From positions 39,216,514 to 39,280,513 of the forward strand of contig NC_069122.1 of the NCBI RefSeq assembly GCF_026914265.1: a stretch of 64,000 nucleotides of DNA, in the 5' to 3' direction. Of this stretch, positions 34,011 to 47,800 are shown piece after piece. The notes beneath the pieces are model-generated. The model had not been told where the DNA came from and did no database searches. It was given only the letters and a program-made list of their open reading frames with translations. The position numbers and the translations under genes are program-made. Within the stretch, counting starts at the first letter, position 1, and the number at the start of each line of letters is the position of its first letter. The DNA comes from Mya arenaria (lineage: Eukaryota; Mollusca; Bivalvia; Myida; Myidae).

Positions 34011-37000
34011 ATGGCGATGTCTGGACATTCTAAATTGACCCTTGACGATATTCCCGTCATAAACATGGGGCAATTTCTACTGGACAGGATGAAGACGTTC
34101 GGTGACTCTGTTGCAATAGTAAGACTTGTGTTGTTTTTGTTGCTAAAAATGGAAAGTGCATAAATGTCTTCTTCTTCCTTTATAACTACTAATTGTGAGC
34201 TATCACCATGCCGATCACTAAATTATAAGTTACTTGTGAACCTTTGGCAATGACAGAGAGGTGGATTTAGGTCTCAAAAGCGGTAGTTTTGGTTCAAAAG
34301 CGGTAGAATACATCCGGGGGGGCAAATGTCCGGGGGGGCAAATGTCCGTTTACCAGAATGATTTCGGAGTGTTTTAATTCCTTTAATTTTCAGTCAAAAA
34401 CAATGATGGAGACAATGTAAGCAAAATCTTGATATTTGTTACTGTTTTTAGATTTTCGGAAAATACGCATAAAATATGTCATGCTTAAAAGACTTGTTAT
34501 ATGTTACTGTTTTTGATTGAGAAACAGACGGATATTACCTCTGACTTGTAAAAACAAGTTTATATTTAGAACAGCTGCTAAACTATCAAATCAGACTGCA
34601 AAAACAGGTCGGAGTGTAAGTGCAGACGACTGCAGAATTGTGTATGTCAATGTTCCCGCCAAAATGTCGTAAAATTGTATACACTAAATAATTAATAACA
34701 CCTTGGAAATGTTGTTTTCTTTAGTGTTTTGACAGTTCTATAATGTCTTTGATATTTACAAAAATTCTGATTAATGCTAATTAACAAAGAATGCTAATTA
34801 GTCTTTTTTGTACCGTACTGGTAACCTAGCAACGATCTAGGCCGGAGTGTGAAGTGATTTGACAAGTTGTTTACTTTAACGTGACAGTATGGTATTTTAG
34901 CATGGTTGTTTTTAAAAGTAAATTTAAGGCCAATTTGATATAATTTTGAGCTTTTTTTAAAAGCTCAAATTGTCGGTAGATTTTGACGGGAAAGCGTTAT
35001 GACGTTAGAAGGGTCTCAAAAGCGGTATATTTCACCTACCGCCGGTAGAGTTCCAAAAAAAAATGTTTGTTTAGGGTAACCTTCCCAATATTTTTAGGTA
35101 GGGTAGGTAGGGATTTAAAAAAAAAAAAAAAAATTCAAAATCGGTCGTAAGTTCAGAGTGTTTCCTTGCACATGGCAGTCTTTCCTACATTACTGTCATT
35201 GCCTGACTTTGTTTTATCATATAAACAATAATTCTGATCGTCCAATTCCCATTTATCCGCCCTTCGTAACTCTCTATTCGCTAACGAATATTTTTTTGCT
35301 CAGAAACGGAAAAAAATAGTTAGGGTCGGCGCATTTTTATAGGTAGGATCGGGTTACTCGAAACAGACATATTTTTTAGGCCTTATTTCTTTCCGAACTC
35401 CTTATTCAAAATATAGTATTGCAAATAGGGAAAATCACTGTGTTGTAATGAGTTTCGTATTTGCATATACCAAATAAGCAACTCTATGAAATGAAACAAT
35501 GCATGTAAATGAAACATTTCGAATAATGTATACGAGAGACACTCTTTATTGCCTCCATTATGGTGAGACATTAATTTATAATAATTAATCATAGAAAATA
35601 AATGAGACAAACTTCCATGTTAAACAACTATATCTTTAATTATATCTTATATAGTACATTACAATCTCAATTCGAACTTTTCGGCCATTTTCCACGGAAA
35701 TAGCCTCGGATATATGCTGGTACATCGGTAGAAATAGTTAATAAAAAATATTTAATAATTAAGTGTAGTGTGTTAACGTGTATTTTGTATTACCTAATTT
35801 AAATTGATTGCCAGTGAAGTTATTATTGCATAAATAACTAAGATTCCCAAGAGTAGAGACCTTAGGTTTAAATGCTATATTTAAATCACTACGCGAATCT
35901 AGTTTAATCTCGTCCCGTTTCCTATAGCCGTATAAATTTGTAGAAATTTAAGTTCCAGAGCAAACGTCTTTTGTGTGAGAAACCGCCGGCTAACATTCCT
36001 CATACTTACGGGGACCCTCTTAAAGATTTAATATTGGCGATATATTTCCCACTAGATTTGTTTCAGTTGAGATTTTCATTATTTTTATACAAACAAACTC
36101 CAAGCACTAACCGACAGTTACTTCTTGTATGTAAATTTTAGCTTAATATTATATCACTTTTTATATCGAAAAAAAAAACAATTTGTCGCTTTTTATGTCA
36201 CATTTTTAAAATATTTTAAACCAAAAACATTTTATTTGAACGCCTTATGACGAGTTTGCATTGATACAACCATACATTTGTTCACAATACACACGTTTGT
36301 AAAATTATCGACGTCTAACAAGTTAAAGGGACTGAACACCTGGCCCCAATATCACGAAAGTACTTAAGTCAAATCTCAATCTCAATCTAAACTCATTGTT
36401 CGACATTAGTATGTCATTATTAAAAAATACTAATGTTTTACTATTTTTAAAAGCACATTCTCAAATGCATTATGTTGATAAACATAATTGATCAATATTC
36501 TAAAAAAACAACATTTCTACAGCACAAAATGTACTTGAGTAAAACTCAAAAATAATAAATTGGACTCAAGTACAATTTTTGCTCTCATCTTTTTTTTTTA
36601 TAAAACTTATTGACCAATGCTTTTATCAACATAATGAATGAGAGAATGTGATTTTAAAAAGGGTAAAACATTTACAATTTTGAATCATATGATGCTGTAA
36701 TTTGATAAAAAGTGTTGAGACTGAGATTGAGATTTGACTTGAGTATTTTCGTAATATTGGGGCCTGATTGGCACCAAAAAAAGTTGTTGTTTTTTTCTGT
36801 AACAAATCTCAGGCAAATTATTTAATAGAATGTGTTACGCTTTGATATCATCATAGTAAGAAGTACCAAACTGTAAAAAAAAATTCGGAGACCGGATTCG
36901 AACCCGTGTCGCCAATATTGCAGCGTAGTGTAGTATCCACTGTGCTACCAAGGCTTATTCCAAACGAGTGGTATTTTTAAGCTATATATCTAAATTGGTA

Positions 37001-38729
37001 ATATCACGTGATAACATCGACTAACCAATCACGCATAAGGAATGAATTCTACTAGGTAGACATACCCAGTAGTCTTTTTTAATGGAAAAATACGAAATAA
37101 CTGCTAAACTTAAACAAATTGTAAACTATGTGGTACTTCAGTTAGTAAGTTTCAATGCATTGTACACATTAATACCAAGTTTATGTCAGTTTTCGACCAT
37201 TTTCTTTTTTTCTTGCAAATTGATCATCTGGTGCACAGTTGCTTTAAGACGTGTGTCCCTTTAATTTGCTGCAGCTATTTGTATATAGAGCAAATTCTGT
37301 TTTTATCTGACATCAAACTGTCTTACTCTTAATAGTACAGGGCTATAATAAAACATTCAGTACACTGAGGTCACGTTACGGTCATTGCATTTTGTGGGCA
37401 TTACATTTGTAGACGAGATAAAGATAAATGAATTGGCGTTAGGTTTCTACCACGGCTTGATAATATTTTAATTCCAAAATTATGTATTTGTATTTACAAG
37501 TATTATTGCCTTTATGTTTGATCTAAAGACCCTATTAGATTAAAGGTTTCGTCGTGTTTTTTTGTTTTTTTTTTGTCTTCTGTGCAAAATAAAGTGATGA
37601 TAAAGCATGTTAAATACACGACCAATCTCTTTCTTACTAATATTTTTTAGTCAGTTAAGTCAATAATATTATATTATGAACTAAGGCGCTGCCTTAACAG
37701 GCTTAAAGTCTTATTGCCGGACACGTTAAAGTTAGAGTCTACTTAATGACTAATAGAAACATACCTGGAGTGAAAGAAAAAAAAATCATTTGCGTTAATA
37801 AACATTGAAAATCTTTCACCCTATTTAAAATATCAAGCAGTTCTGACGTTGTTGGCCATTTATTTAATATATATACAAACACGTACAAAAATTATGTATA
37901 CATTATATATAATGCATTATACTATAAATCAAAGTTTGGAGTTGTCCTACTCATTTCAGCTTAAAAGGAGCTATTGTGCATTTGAGATTAAGTACACAAA
38001 CGCATTTAAAGAATATGTAATGCACCAGTCAATTGTAACCACGCCCCCCCCCCCCCCCCCCCCAGGTCCAAAGATTAGCGGGAATTTGACATTCGGTCCA
38101 GCCAAGCCCATGTAAAATCCCCACCAAATGCCCCCGCACCCCAGGGACCCTAGGTAAGGTCCATTACCCGCTATATTTGGTGCGAAGACAAAACCACCGC
38201 ATTCGCCCGGCACTGCGGGGCCACACGAAATGTAAAAACATGGCCCATTTACACGGCTATCCCAGGTATACCCCCGGACCTAGGGAGAGGGGGGGGGGCG
38301 TGGTTACAATTGACTGGTGCATAGCACACAGAAATAATGTGTTAGTCAGTAAAGTCATTAATATTATAAAAGCATCTCATGTCATCAGGTCGATGGAACT
38401 ACCGAGGAAGAGACTTCATACCGGAAGTTGGCAATGGAGGTGGAGAGCGCCGCGAGCGGGCTGCAGGCATTCGGCGTACAAAAGAATGACGTCATCTGTG
38501 TCGTCTCACCGAATCACCCAGACTACCTCGTGGCGTTCTACGCTACCACGTTGATTGCGGGAACGTTTCAACCAGTCAACCCAATGTATACAAAAGGTAG
38601 AAGCGTTATTGATGTTTGAACTGCAAAGATTCATCGACAGGGTGGATGGGGGGGGGGGGGGGGTAGATCGTCGTTGGTGCATAGCTACTTCTACTTCTAA
38701 AATGATGATTATGATGATTATTATGATGG

Positions 38730-38760
<31 letters not shown>

Positions 38761-38762
38761 AG

Positions 38763-38805
<43 letters not shown>

Positions 38806-41800
38806 TTTGCAATTTTAATTATAAAAACAGCCTAACAGCTCATACTAAGATATATGTACCATGATTTCAGATGACATTGTGAAAGTATTCAAGCAATGTA
38901 AGTCGAAGTTTATCATGACCACTTCAGAACTTTTACCCAAGGTAAAAGAGGCATCAGCAGAATTTCCAACTATTAAGGTACGTAGTCAAAGGTTTAAACC
39001 TTAATCATGAATCATCATCTTTCAACATCGTATTAAGTTGCAGTGAATTGTTCGTAGCATTTGTTAACATATGTAAATGGAACCGTGGATGTTTGTCATA
39101 AAAACCATCATGTATGTAATAAGAAGACTGAAAAATGCAGCAAATTGTACAGTCAAAACTCGCTTAGTCGAAGTCGTGGCGACCTCAGGAAAAAAAACTT
39201 CGATATAACGAGCATTCGATATAACCGAAATACAAAAGGTGTAAAATTAAACCAAACGCATTCGTATTTTCATTGAGCTCAATGAAATAACTTGTTTTGA
39301 CGTTATGTTATAATGACCTTTATGTCGATCCAATAAAACTGGTCGCCATAAAGTGTTTTCTGTGACCATTTTGCTCGGACTTCGCAGATAATAATGTTTG
39401 GGGAGTCTCCAGGCTACACCAGCTTCCGGTCCCTGTTTGACCACTCACATGGCCCTTACGTGTCACCGGATATAGACCCCAAATCAGATGTAGCGGCCCT
39501 CATGTCCTCTTCCGGTACAACAGGATTCCCGAAAGCCGTCCGTATGACACACTACTCCATCGTGGCTAATACCCTACAACAGAGGTCAGTTGTTTATTTT
39601 TTGTTATTTTAAACATACAGTCGAAACTCGCTATGTCGAACTCGGATATCTCGAAATTCCGATTATGCAGAACTTCTTTCGAATATTTTGGGGAAAATGA
39701 GACATGTTTTTTTCGGTTATGTCAAATGTTCGTTAACTCGAACCTTTTCCCGAGGTGCGAAAGACCACGTCATAGCGAGTGTTAATTGTAATATTCGTTT
39801 TGTTATGTCATATTGCAAACAGTGGATATCCGGCTAGGATTGTTGTTTTTTTGTTGTTGAAAAAATACGTCTTAAATTCACCAAATCTTACACTTACTGT
39901 GTAACAGATTATTTCTCATGAAAATATGAGCCAATGCTTATTTTCGCACGTATGTGACTAGGTGTTCAGTCGCGTAGCTACATATATAGGCCATGTAGAC
40001 CTGGGCCTGCAACTTTTTTTGAAAAATGACAAAAATTAAACAACCCAAAAATGCAATAAAAACTAATAGCTACTCAAACACTTTGAACAACTAAAAAGTT
40101 AGTTTATTTTAACTATAGTTTGGTGTTTATTTAAACTACGTACAGGGTGTATTGGTTGATTTTATTGTAATCATTGCACATAAAATTGAGTGTGTGTAAT
40201 GCACATATAAAGTCCCCAAACTCACAGAGAACCATCAGGTCTACATTTTTTTGGCCTAGCTACGACCCTGGTTTTGCGAAAAGAACGTCGTTGTCGTAAC
40301 ATTCTACAGTGTTTAAATGGAGAGCTATGACAAATAATCCACATGCCCAAAATATACAGTCGAACCCTGTTGGCTCGTACTCGCTTGGCTCAATTTTCTC
40401 GCTTGCTCGAACTGGATGTTAAGGACCAAATTTATTCAATGTTAGCATTACCGCTTGGCTCGAATTTCCTGTGGCTCGAGGTATTTTCACCGGTCCCTGG
40501 GTGTTCGAGCCAACGGGGTTCGACTGTATGTCTCTTACAATCAATAATGCCTTTTGGTTGCGACAAATTGATCAAAAGCGCCCTGGTCCTGTTTCTTCTA
40601 TTTCCCCAGGTATTCGGCCTAAACCTGATCATCTATAATTCGCATGTCCCTTCCTCCAAGCTCAACTCATATTTTCTTTTAATTGTTCTCAGATGCGCCG
40701 GACTGAACACAAGCGCCGACACTTTGGTTGTATTCCTGCCATTCTTCCACGCTTATGGCCTCTACTTAGTCAGCTACTACGCCCATCATCTTGGTGCAAG
40801 GCTCGTCGTCATGTCAATGTTTGAACCCGATAAATACCTCTACCTCATCGAGAAATATAAGGTAAATTAAAGCATTCGGAGCTCCTCGGCCATTTTTATT
40901 GAAAACGACCTCGGATGTATGCCGGTACATCGTTAGAAGTAGTTCGTAAAATTTTGAATTTATTAAATGTAGTGTTGTAGCTTGAATTTGTAGATTTAAG
41001 TTTGAATTGATTGTCAGTGAATTGTATTAATGCAAACATAATTAAAATTCCCAAGTGTTAAGTCATTAAGTTTACCTGCTAAATTGAAATTACTACGCGA
41101 TCTACTTGCAGCGTAGTTAACGTGTACCGATGTCCGACATTGTAAACTGTCCATATTTATCCGAAGTTGTTTTCGATAAAAATGGCCGAGGAGTTCCGAA
41201 TGAAAATAAAGATGCCGCACCGGTGTCCAATCACGACATTATCATGTAAACAGATATGGTTTGCTAGAACGAATCGAACGGTCTTGGACACAATAAATGA
41301 CTTGATGTCAAACATACTTAAATGGAGGTCAGCCTCGACTAAGGCAATACCACAATTTAGCTTCATCGGACGGGTTGTATTTCGTCTTTCAAATCGTAAG
41401 TTATGAACAATACATATACCTCCACAATCAGCCAAAACAAACAGATTTAAGGATTGAAGGAGCTGATAATGATGCAATCAGGCACGATTAGTTAGGAAAA
41501 TAGTGTTAAGTGTACACAGATAAATGGCTAGTCAAATGTAGAACACATGGATATGACCTTATCGATAAAATTTCATGGTAATCAGTTAATGTTATACAAA
41601 GAATAAATTTGGTATGGCCTCATTTGTGAAGCCGTATTTTATCACACATATACCAAATCATCGTTAAGCCCAACCTAATAAAAGTGGTACCTTCTGTGAT
41701 AGTGATGATGGATTTCTCATAAGAACCCATAACCTTCCCAACTTAAAATCGATCATAGTTGTTGTCATTTCTTTTTATTTAATTACCATGAATATTTCTA

Positions 41801-44800
41801 CATCAAATTCACAGCCCAGCCTGCTCCAAGTGGTACCTCCACTGATGGCGATATTTTCAAGTACCCAAATTGGCCAACTACGATTCTCCCATGTAAAACA
41901 GAATCAATTATTTTCGACTACAAATAATTATATTTATAAAACATATTATTCTCTAGTAAGTGTATACCACGCGATAAATTACGTCATAAGTGCTACGTAC
42001 GTAGGAAGGCATTTTTTGCTTCACATAAAAACTTGAAACAAAGATAACTTTACTATTTATTCATCATATTAAATAAAACATGGCGCAGTCTACGCCGCTT
42101 ACATAGCCCTGCCTTCGGTCTTTTACTGGATCATTATTGAGAGTTTAATATATAGCATCTTAAAACACTTTCGTAAACCGCCGCCTGATGTAGCACTGTC
42201 AATACATTAGTTTGGAAAGATGTCGAAGTGTTTGAGGAAACCAATCACCAAATCAAACTCCGGTAATGAAACGAAGGCGGGGCTCTTTAAGCGTTATAGA
42301 CGCAGCCCTTTGTTTCATTGAAAATGGTGAAGAAAATGAAAAACGGAAGCAAAATGTTGCATTGCGACGTAGCATTTGCTACGTAATTTATCACGTGGTA
42401 TAAACACACTGTTCTCGCTACAGCCAAACCTACTCCAAGTAGTACCTCCAGTCATGGTGTTGTTTTCCAAGTACCCGAAGGTGGCCAACTACGATCTCTC
42501 CTCTGTAACACAAATAATCTGCGGAGCGGCCCCTCTCAGCAAGGAGATTGAGGACACGGTGAAAACTAAGCTCAACATTCAGTGTATTCATCAAGGTACA
42601 GTCGATTGAAAATAACTAGATACTGAGGGTAGTATCATTTCAACAAAAAAGTTTAACACAGTGTTTGATATTATCTTAGTCGCCTGGTTTCAAGTTTACT
42701 GTTTGCATTATTTCACGTCTTAGGTAAATTTGAGCTGCAAGAAAAGGTTTATTCACATAAATGGGTTGATTTTAGCCCTTCTGTATAGCTTGAAAAGCCG
42801 AGGAATTGTGTGAGACGGACAAACTCCACCTCACAAATTTTAGCATAAGCAAATGTTGTTTATATTTATTAACCTAATACATTGTTTTAGGGGTAAAGTG
42901 TATTACATTTTACAACATGTCTTCTCAGTAACAATTCAATCACAATTTTTCGGGGTGGGGGATTAATTCGTCTGTTCAATACGTGATGGTGCATTTCGTC
43001 CTAGGAGGTTTTGTCATGCACTCTTAAAGTGTTTCCGTCATCGGCGTCAGTGTCATTTGAAATGCACATGTCGCATGTGACTAAACGCGTGTGGGAAACA
43101 TTCTCCTTCTGCTGTATCTCTTAGATGTGAAACACGATTTTTAGTATAGGTCCTGTCGATTTAATCGACAAAAGATGCAGTTCTACGCAATGCCTTCTCA
43201 TCCAGAGACACTGTTCTACACAATGCCATCTAATCCAAAGATGCAGTTCTAAGCAATGCCTTCAAATCCAAAGATGCAGTTCTACGCAATGCCTTCTAAT
43301 CCTAAGATGCAGTTCCACGCAATGCATTCTCATCCAAAGATGCAGTTCTACGCAATGCAATCGCATCCCAAGATGCAGTTCCACGCTATGCTTTTTCATC
43401 CAAAGATGCTGTTCTACACAATGCCTTCTTATCCAAATATGCCGTTCTACACAATCACTTCTCATACAAAGATGCTGTTCTACACAATGCCTTCTTATCC
43501 AAAGATGCAGTTCTACACAATCACTTCTCATACAAAGATGCTGTTCTACGCAATGCCTTGTCATCCAAAGGTGCAGTTCTACACAATGCCTTGTTATCCA
43601 AAGATGCAGTTCTACGCAATCACTTCTCATACAAAGATGCTGTTCTACGCAATGCCTTGTCATCCAAAGATGCAGTTCCACGCAATGCTTTTTCATCCAA
43701 AGATGCTGTTCTACACAATCACTTCTCATCCAAAGATGCTGTTCTACGCAATGCCTTGTCATCCAAAGATGCTGTTCTACACAATCACTTCTCATCCAAA
43801 GATGCTGTTCTACGCAATGCCTTGTCATCCAAAGATGCTGTTCTACGCAATCACTTCTCATCCAAAGATGCTGTTCTACGCAATCACGTCTCATACAAAG
43901 ATGCTGTTCTACGCAATCACGTCTCATACAAAGATGCTGTTCTACGCAATCACTTCTCATACAAAGATGCTGTTCTACGCAATCACTTCTCATACAAAGA
44001 TGCAGTTCTACACAATCACTTCTCATCCAAAGATGCTGTTCTACGCAATCACTTCTCATACAAAGATGCTGTTCTACGCAATGCCTTGTCATCCAAAGAT
44101 GCAGTTCTACACAATCACTTCTCATCCAAAGATGCTGTTCTACGCAATCACTTCTCATACAAAGATGCTGTTCTACGCAATGCCTTGTCATCCAAAGATG
44201 CTGTTCTACGCAATCACGTCTCATATAAAGATGCTGTTCTACGCAATCACTTCTCATACAAAGATGCTGTTCTACGCAATCACTTCTCATACAAAGATGC
44301 TGTTCTACGTAATCACTTCTCATACAAAGATGCTGTTCTACGTAATCACTTCTCATACAAAGATGCTGTTCTACGTAATCACTTCTCATACAAAGATGCT
44401 GTTCTACGCAATCACTTCTCATACAAAGATGCTGTTCTACGCAATCACTTCTCATACAAAGATGCTGTTCTACGCAATCACTTCTCATACAAAGATGCTG
44501 TTCTACGCAATCACTTCTCATACAAAGATGCTGTTCTACGCAATCACTTCTAATACAAAGATGCAGTTCTACGCAATCACTTCTCATGCAAAGATGCTGT
44601 TCTACGCAATCACTTCTCATACAAAGATGCTGTTCTACGCAATCACTTCTCATACAAAGATGCTGTTCTACGCAATCACTTCTCATACAAAGATGCAGTT
44701 CTACACAATCACTTCTCATACAAAGATGCAGTTCTACACAAATCACTTCTCATACAAAGATGCTGTTCTACGCAATCACTTCTCATACAAAGATGCTGTT

Positions 44801-47800
44801 CTACACAATCACTTCTCATACAAAGATGCTGTTCTACGTAATGCCTTCTAATCCAAAGATGATTTTCTACCCAATGCCTTCTTATCCAAAGATGCAGTTC
44901 TACACAATGCATTCTAATCCAAAGATGCTCTTCTACGCAATGCCTTTCTAATCGAAAGATGCTGTTCTACACAATGCCTTTCTAATCCAAAGATGCTGTT
45001 CTACGCAATGTCTTCTAATCCAATGATGCTATTCTATGCAATGCCTCTAATCCAAAGATGCTGTTCTACGCTATGCCTTCTAATCGAAAGAAGCTGTTCC
45101 ACGCAATACCTTCTAATCCAAAGATGCTGTTCTACGCAATGCCTTCTAATCCAAAGATGCTGTTCCACGCAATGCCTTCTAATCCAAAGATGCTGTTCCA
45201 CGCAATGCCTTCTAATCCAAAGATGCTGTTCTACGCCTTATCCAAAGATGCTGTTCTACGCAATGCATTCTTATCCAAAGATGTTGTTCTACCCAAAGCC
45301 TTTTAATTCAAAGATGCGGCGGTTCTACGCAATGCCTTCTTATCCAAAGATGACGTTCTATCCAATGCAAGTTTATCTAAAGATGCTGTTTTTTACTATG
45401 TTTTTTTTTTTTAATTTTAAGATTGCTGTTTTACTCTATGCCTTCTAATCCAAATTTATGTTGTTACCAAGGTTACGGGATGACAGAAGTAGGCGTGACT
45501 CACCTAAATGGACGGGACAACTCCAGATACAAATCAGTGGGCAAACTGCTCCCGCTTGTAGAAATGAAGGTTAGCGCCATAATTCTTTATTAAAGGCCTA
45601 GTTTAAGGAAATGTCATGATAATCTCCTGCTGTGCATCTACTGCTATTTGCACTGGTGTCACAGTAGGGGCCAATTTCCTGTATATTCGTTTATTGGTTC
45701 AGGGCCATTTAGGGTCCATTTCTATAATAAAACATCCCAAATTGCACAATAGGATACTCAGATCAGAGATCTGATAAGAGGGATCAAGGCAAGTAGATTC
45801 AGATCAATACACAGAGGTTGTGTACTGTACACAGGGTTTTTTTTGTTTTGTTTTTTGTTGTTGTTGTTGTTGTTGTTTTTTTTTTTTTGTTTTTTTTTTT
45901 GTTTTTTTTTTTGGGGGGGGGGGGGGTGACTTATAGAAGGCTTAAACTAGGCCTTTAAGTGTCTAACTACACAATGAATGTAGCGGCGCAACGTTGTATA
46001 GCTAGAACATATTTAGTAAATTAATGGGTAAAAAACGTGTCCTGCTAAGTCATTAAGACTTTACCTTATATGTTCAAACTTTACATCTTAGAGTGTATCA
46101 TAGTTAGAACATTTTGTGTAAAAATTAATGAAGTAATATAATTCGCTCACTCCACCATACTCAGCATAACTCCTTAGATGATACATTTAATGTCTTTTAA
46201 GTGGCAGGCCGTGGATTTTACCCGGGCTTGGCTGGACTGAAAGTCAAAGTCCCCGCTATTCCACGGAACTGGGGGCCGTGTTTACAATTGACTGGTGCAT
46301 AAGTTAAGCAACATGACTTAAGGTAGAAAATGACTTAAGAAGATGTTTTATGAATACTGACCTAGGTCCCAAATATACGCTCTGCAGTACTGCAAGCACG
46401 GGAAATCGAGCGCTTCAGTCAAATTGTTATATAAATAATCTCATATTACAGATAGTAGACGTCGATTCAGGACGGATCATGGGTGTGAACGAGGAAGGTG
46501 AGATCTGGGTAAAAGGCCCGCAACTCTCTCTTGGCTACCACGAGCTACCCGAGCAGACACGGGAACTATTTACACCAGACGGATGGGCAAGAACAGGTCA
46601 GTTCGTGTCGTGATACAGCGTGTTTTTGTTCTTATTTTGTGGATACATTTAAAGATACACTCTTACTCCCAGGTAAGATTTACCACAATTAATAATATTG
46701 TTTTGTTATTGCAAAAAGGATGAATAAATGTCGAAAACAAAGGTTATTATGAAGGATACCGAGTTTAATTTGAACAAAATAAGCATAAACATGGTATTTC
46801 TACCTTGTGGGACTATAGTAGACCACAATAAATCTTTGAGCATTCACCAATCATTTAATATGTTTACGCTTTTTGCTATTAAATACACGGTTACATTTTT
46901 TTTTCAGTAATTAATATTTTCCATTAATGCATTATTTAGTAAGAAGTTAAAGGTTTATCAGCAAATATTGATTTTGAAAAAGAGTGTCACTTTAAGAAGA
47001 AAAACGTTTTAAACAAAAAAATATACTGACATTAATCACGTACCACTTCCGTATCAGGTGACATCGGGTACGAGGACGAGGACGGATTCCTGTTTGTTGT
47101 TGACAGACTCAAGGAGCTTATCAAGTACAAGGCATTCCAGGTCGCCCCCGCAACGCTCGAAGACATCCTGCTACGCCATGACGCCATTGCTGACGTAGGG
47201 GTCGTCGGGATGCTGGATGTCGACGCTGGAGAACTCCCGCGCGCGTATGTCGTACTCAAGGCAGGACGGACATTAACGGAACAAGATGTGCTTACGTTTG
47301 TAGCAGGTGTGAAACATTTTCTAACTGAATCACAGTATTACGATTTTTGAGATTATATTGAAATTAAAGCATGTGCATAAAGTTAAAACGTATGTTGTTA
47401 TATTGTATGTTTGGTGACTTGAAATAATGCCATGGTATACACACAGGGGTACAGTATCGGTTATAAATACACACATACATGAAAAAGTGCACACGCACAT
47501 GATAAACTGCACACGCACACGCACATGATAAACTGCACACGCACATGATAAAGTTCACACGCACATGATAAACTGCACACGCACATGATAAATTTCACAC
47601 GCACATAATAAACTGCACACGCACGTAATAAACTGCACACGCACATGATAAACTACACACGCACATGATAAACTGCACACGCACATGATGAACTGCACAT
47701 AATAAAGTGCACACGCACATGATAAAGTGCACACGCACATGATAAACTGCACACGCACATGATTAACTGCACATGATAAAGTGCACACGCACATGATACG

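Noticed and set aside
36884..36952. Functional tRNA gene on the minus strand
   Set aside because: Box-like sequences are present, but no acceptor-stem pairing or clear anticodon arm is seen, and the same segment recurs inside a transposon family.
38555..38818. Poly-Met and poly-His frames
   Set aside because: GAT microsatellite in ligase intron 2.
41816..41920. Alternative (mutually exclusive) exon 6 of the ligase
   Set aside because: The one-base deletion shifts the frame and the second half with conserved residues is absent, so it cannot give a working enzyme.
43256..44851. 531-codon + strand and 494-codon - strand open frames
   Set aside because: Both are produced by a 33-bp stop-free tandem repeat inside ligase intron 6; no splice, start context or non-repeat sequence supports a protein.
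43165..45455. CRISPR-like repeat-spacer look of the 33-bp array
   Set aside because: The spacers are the same two or three phrases over and over, the units are contiguous, and the setting is an animal intron without cas genes. It is a minisatellite.
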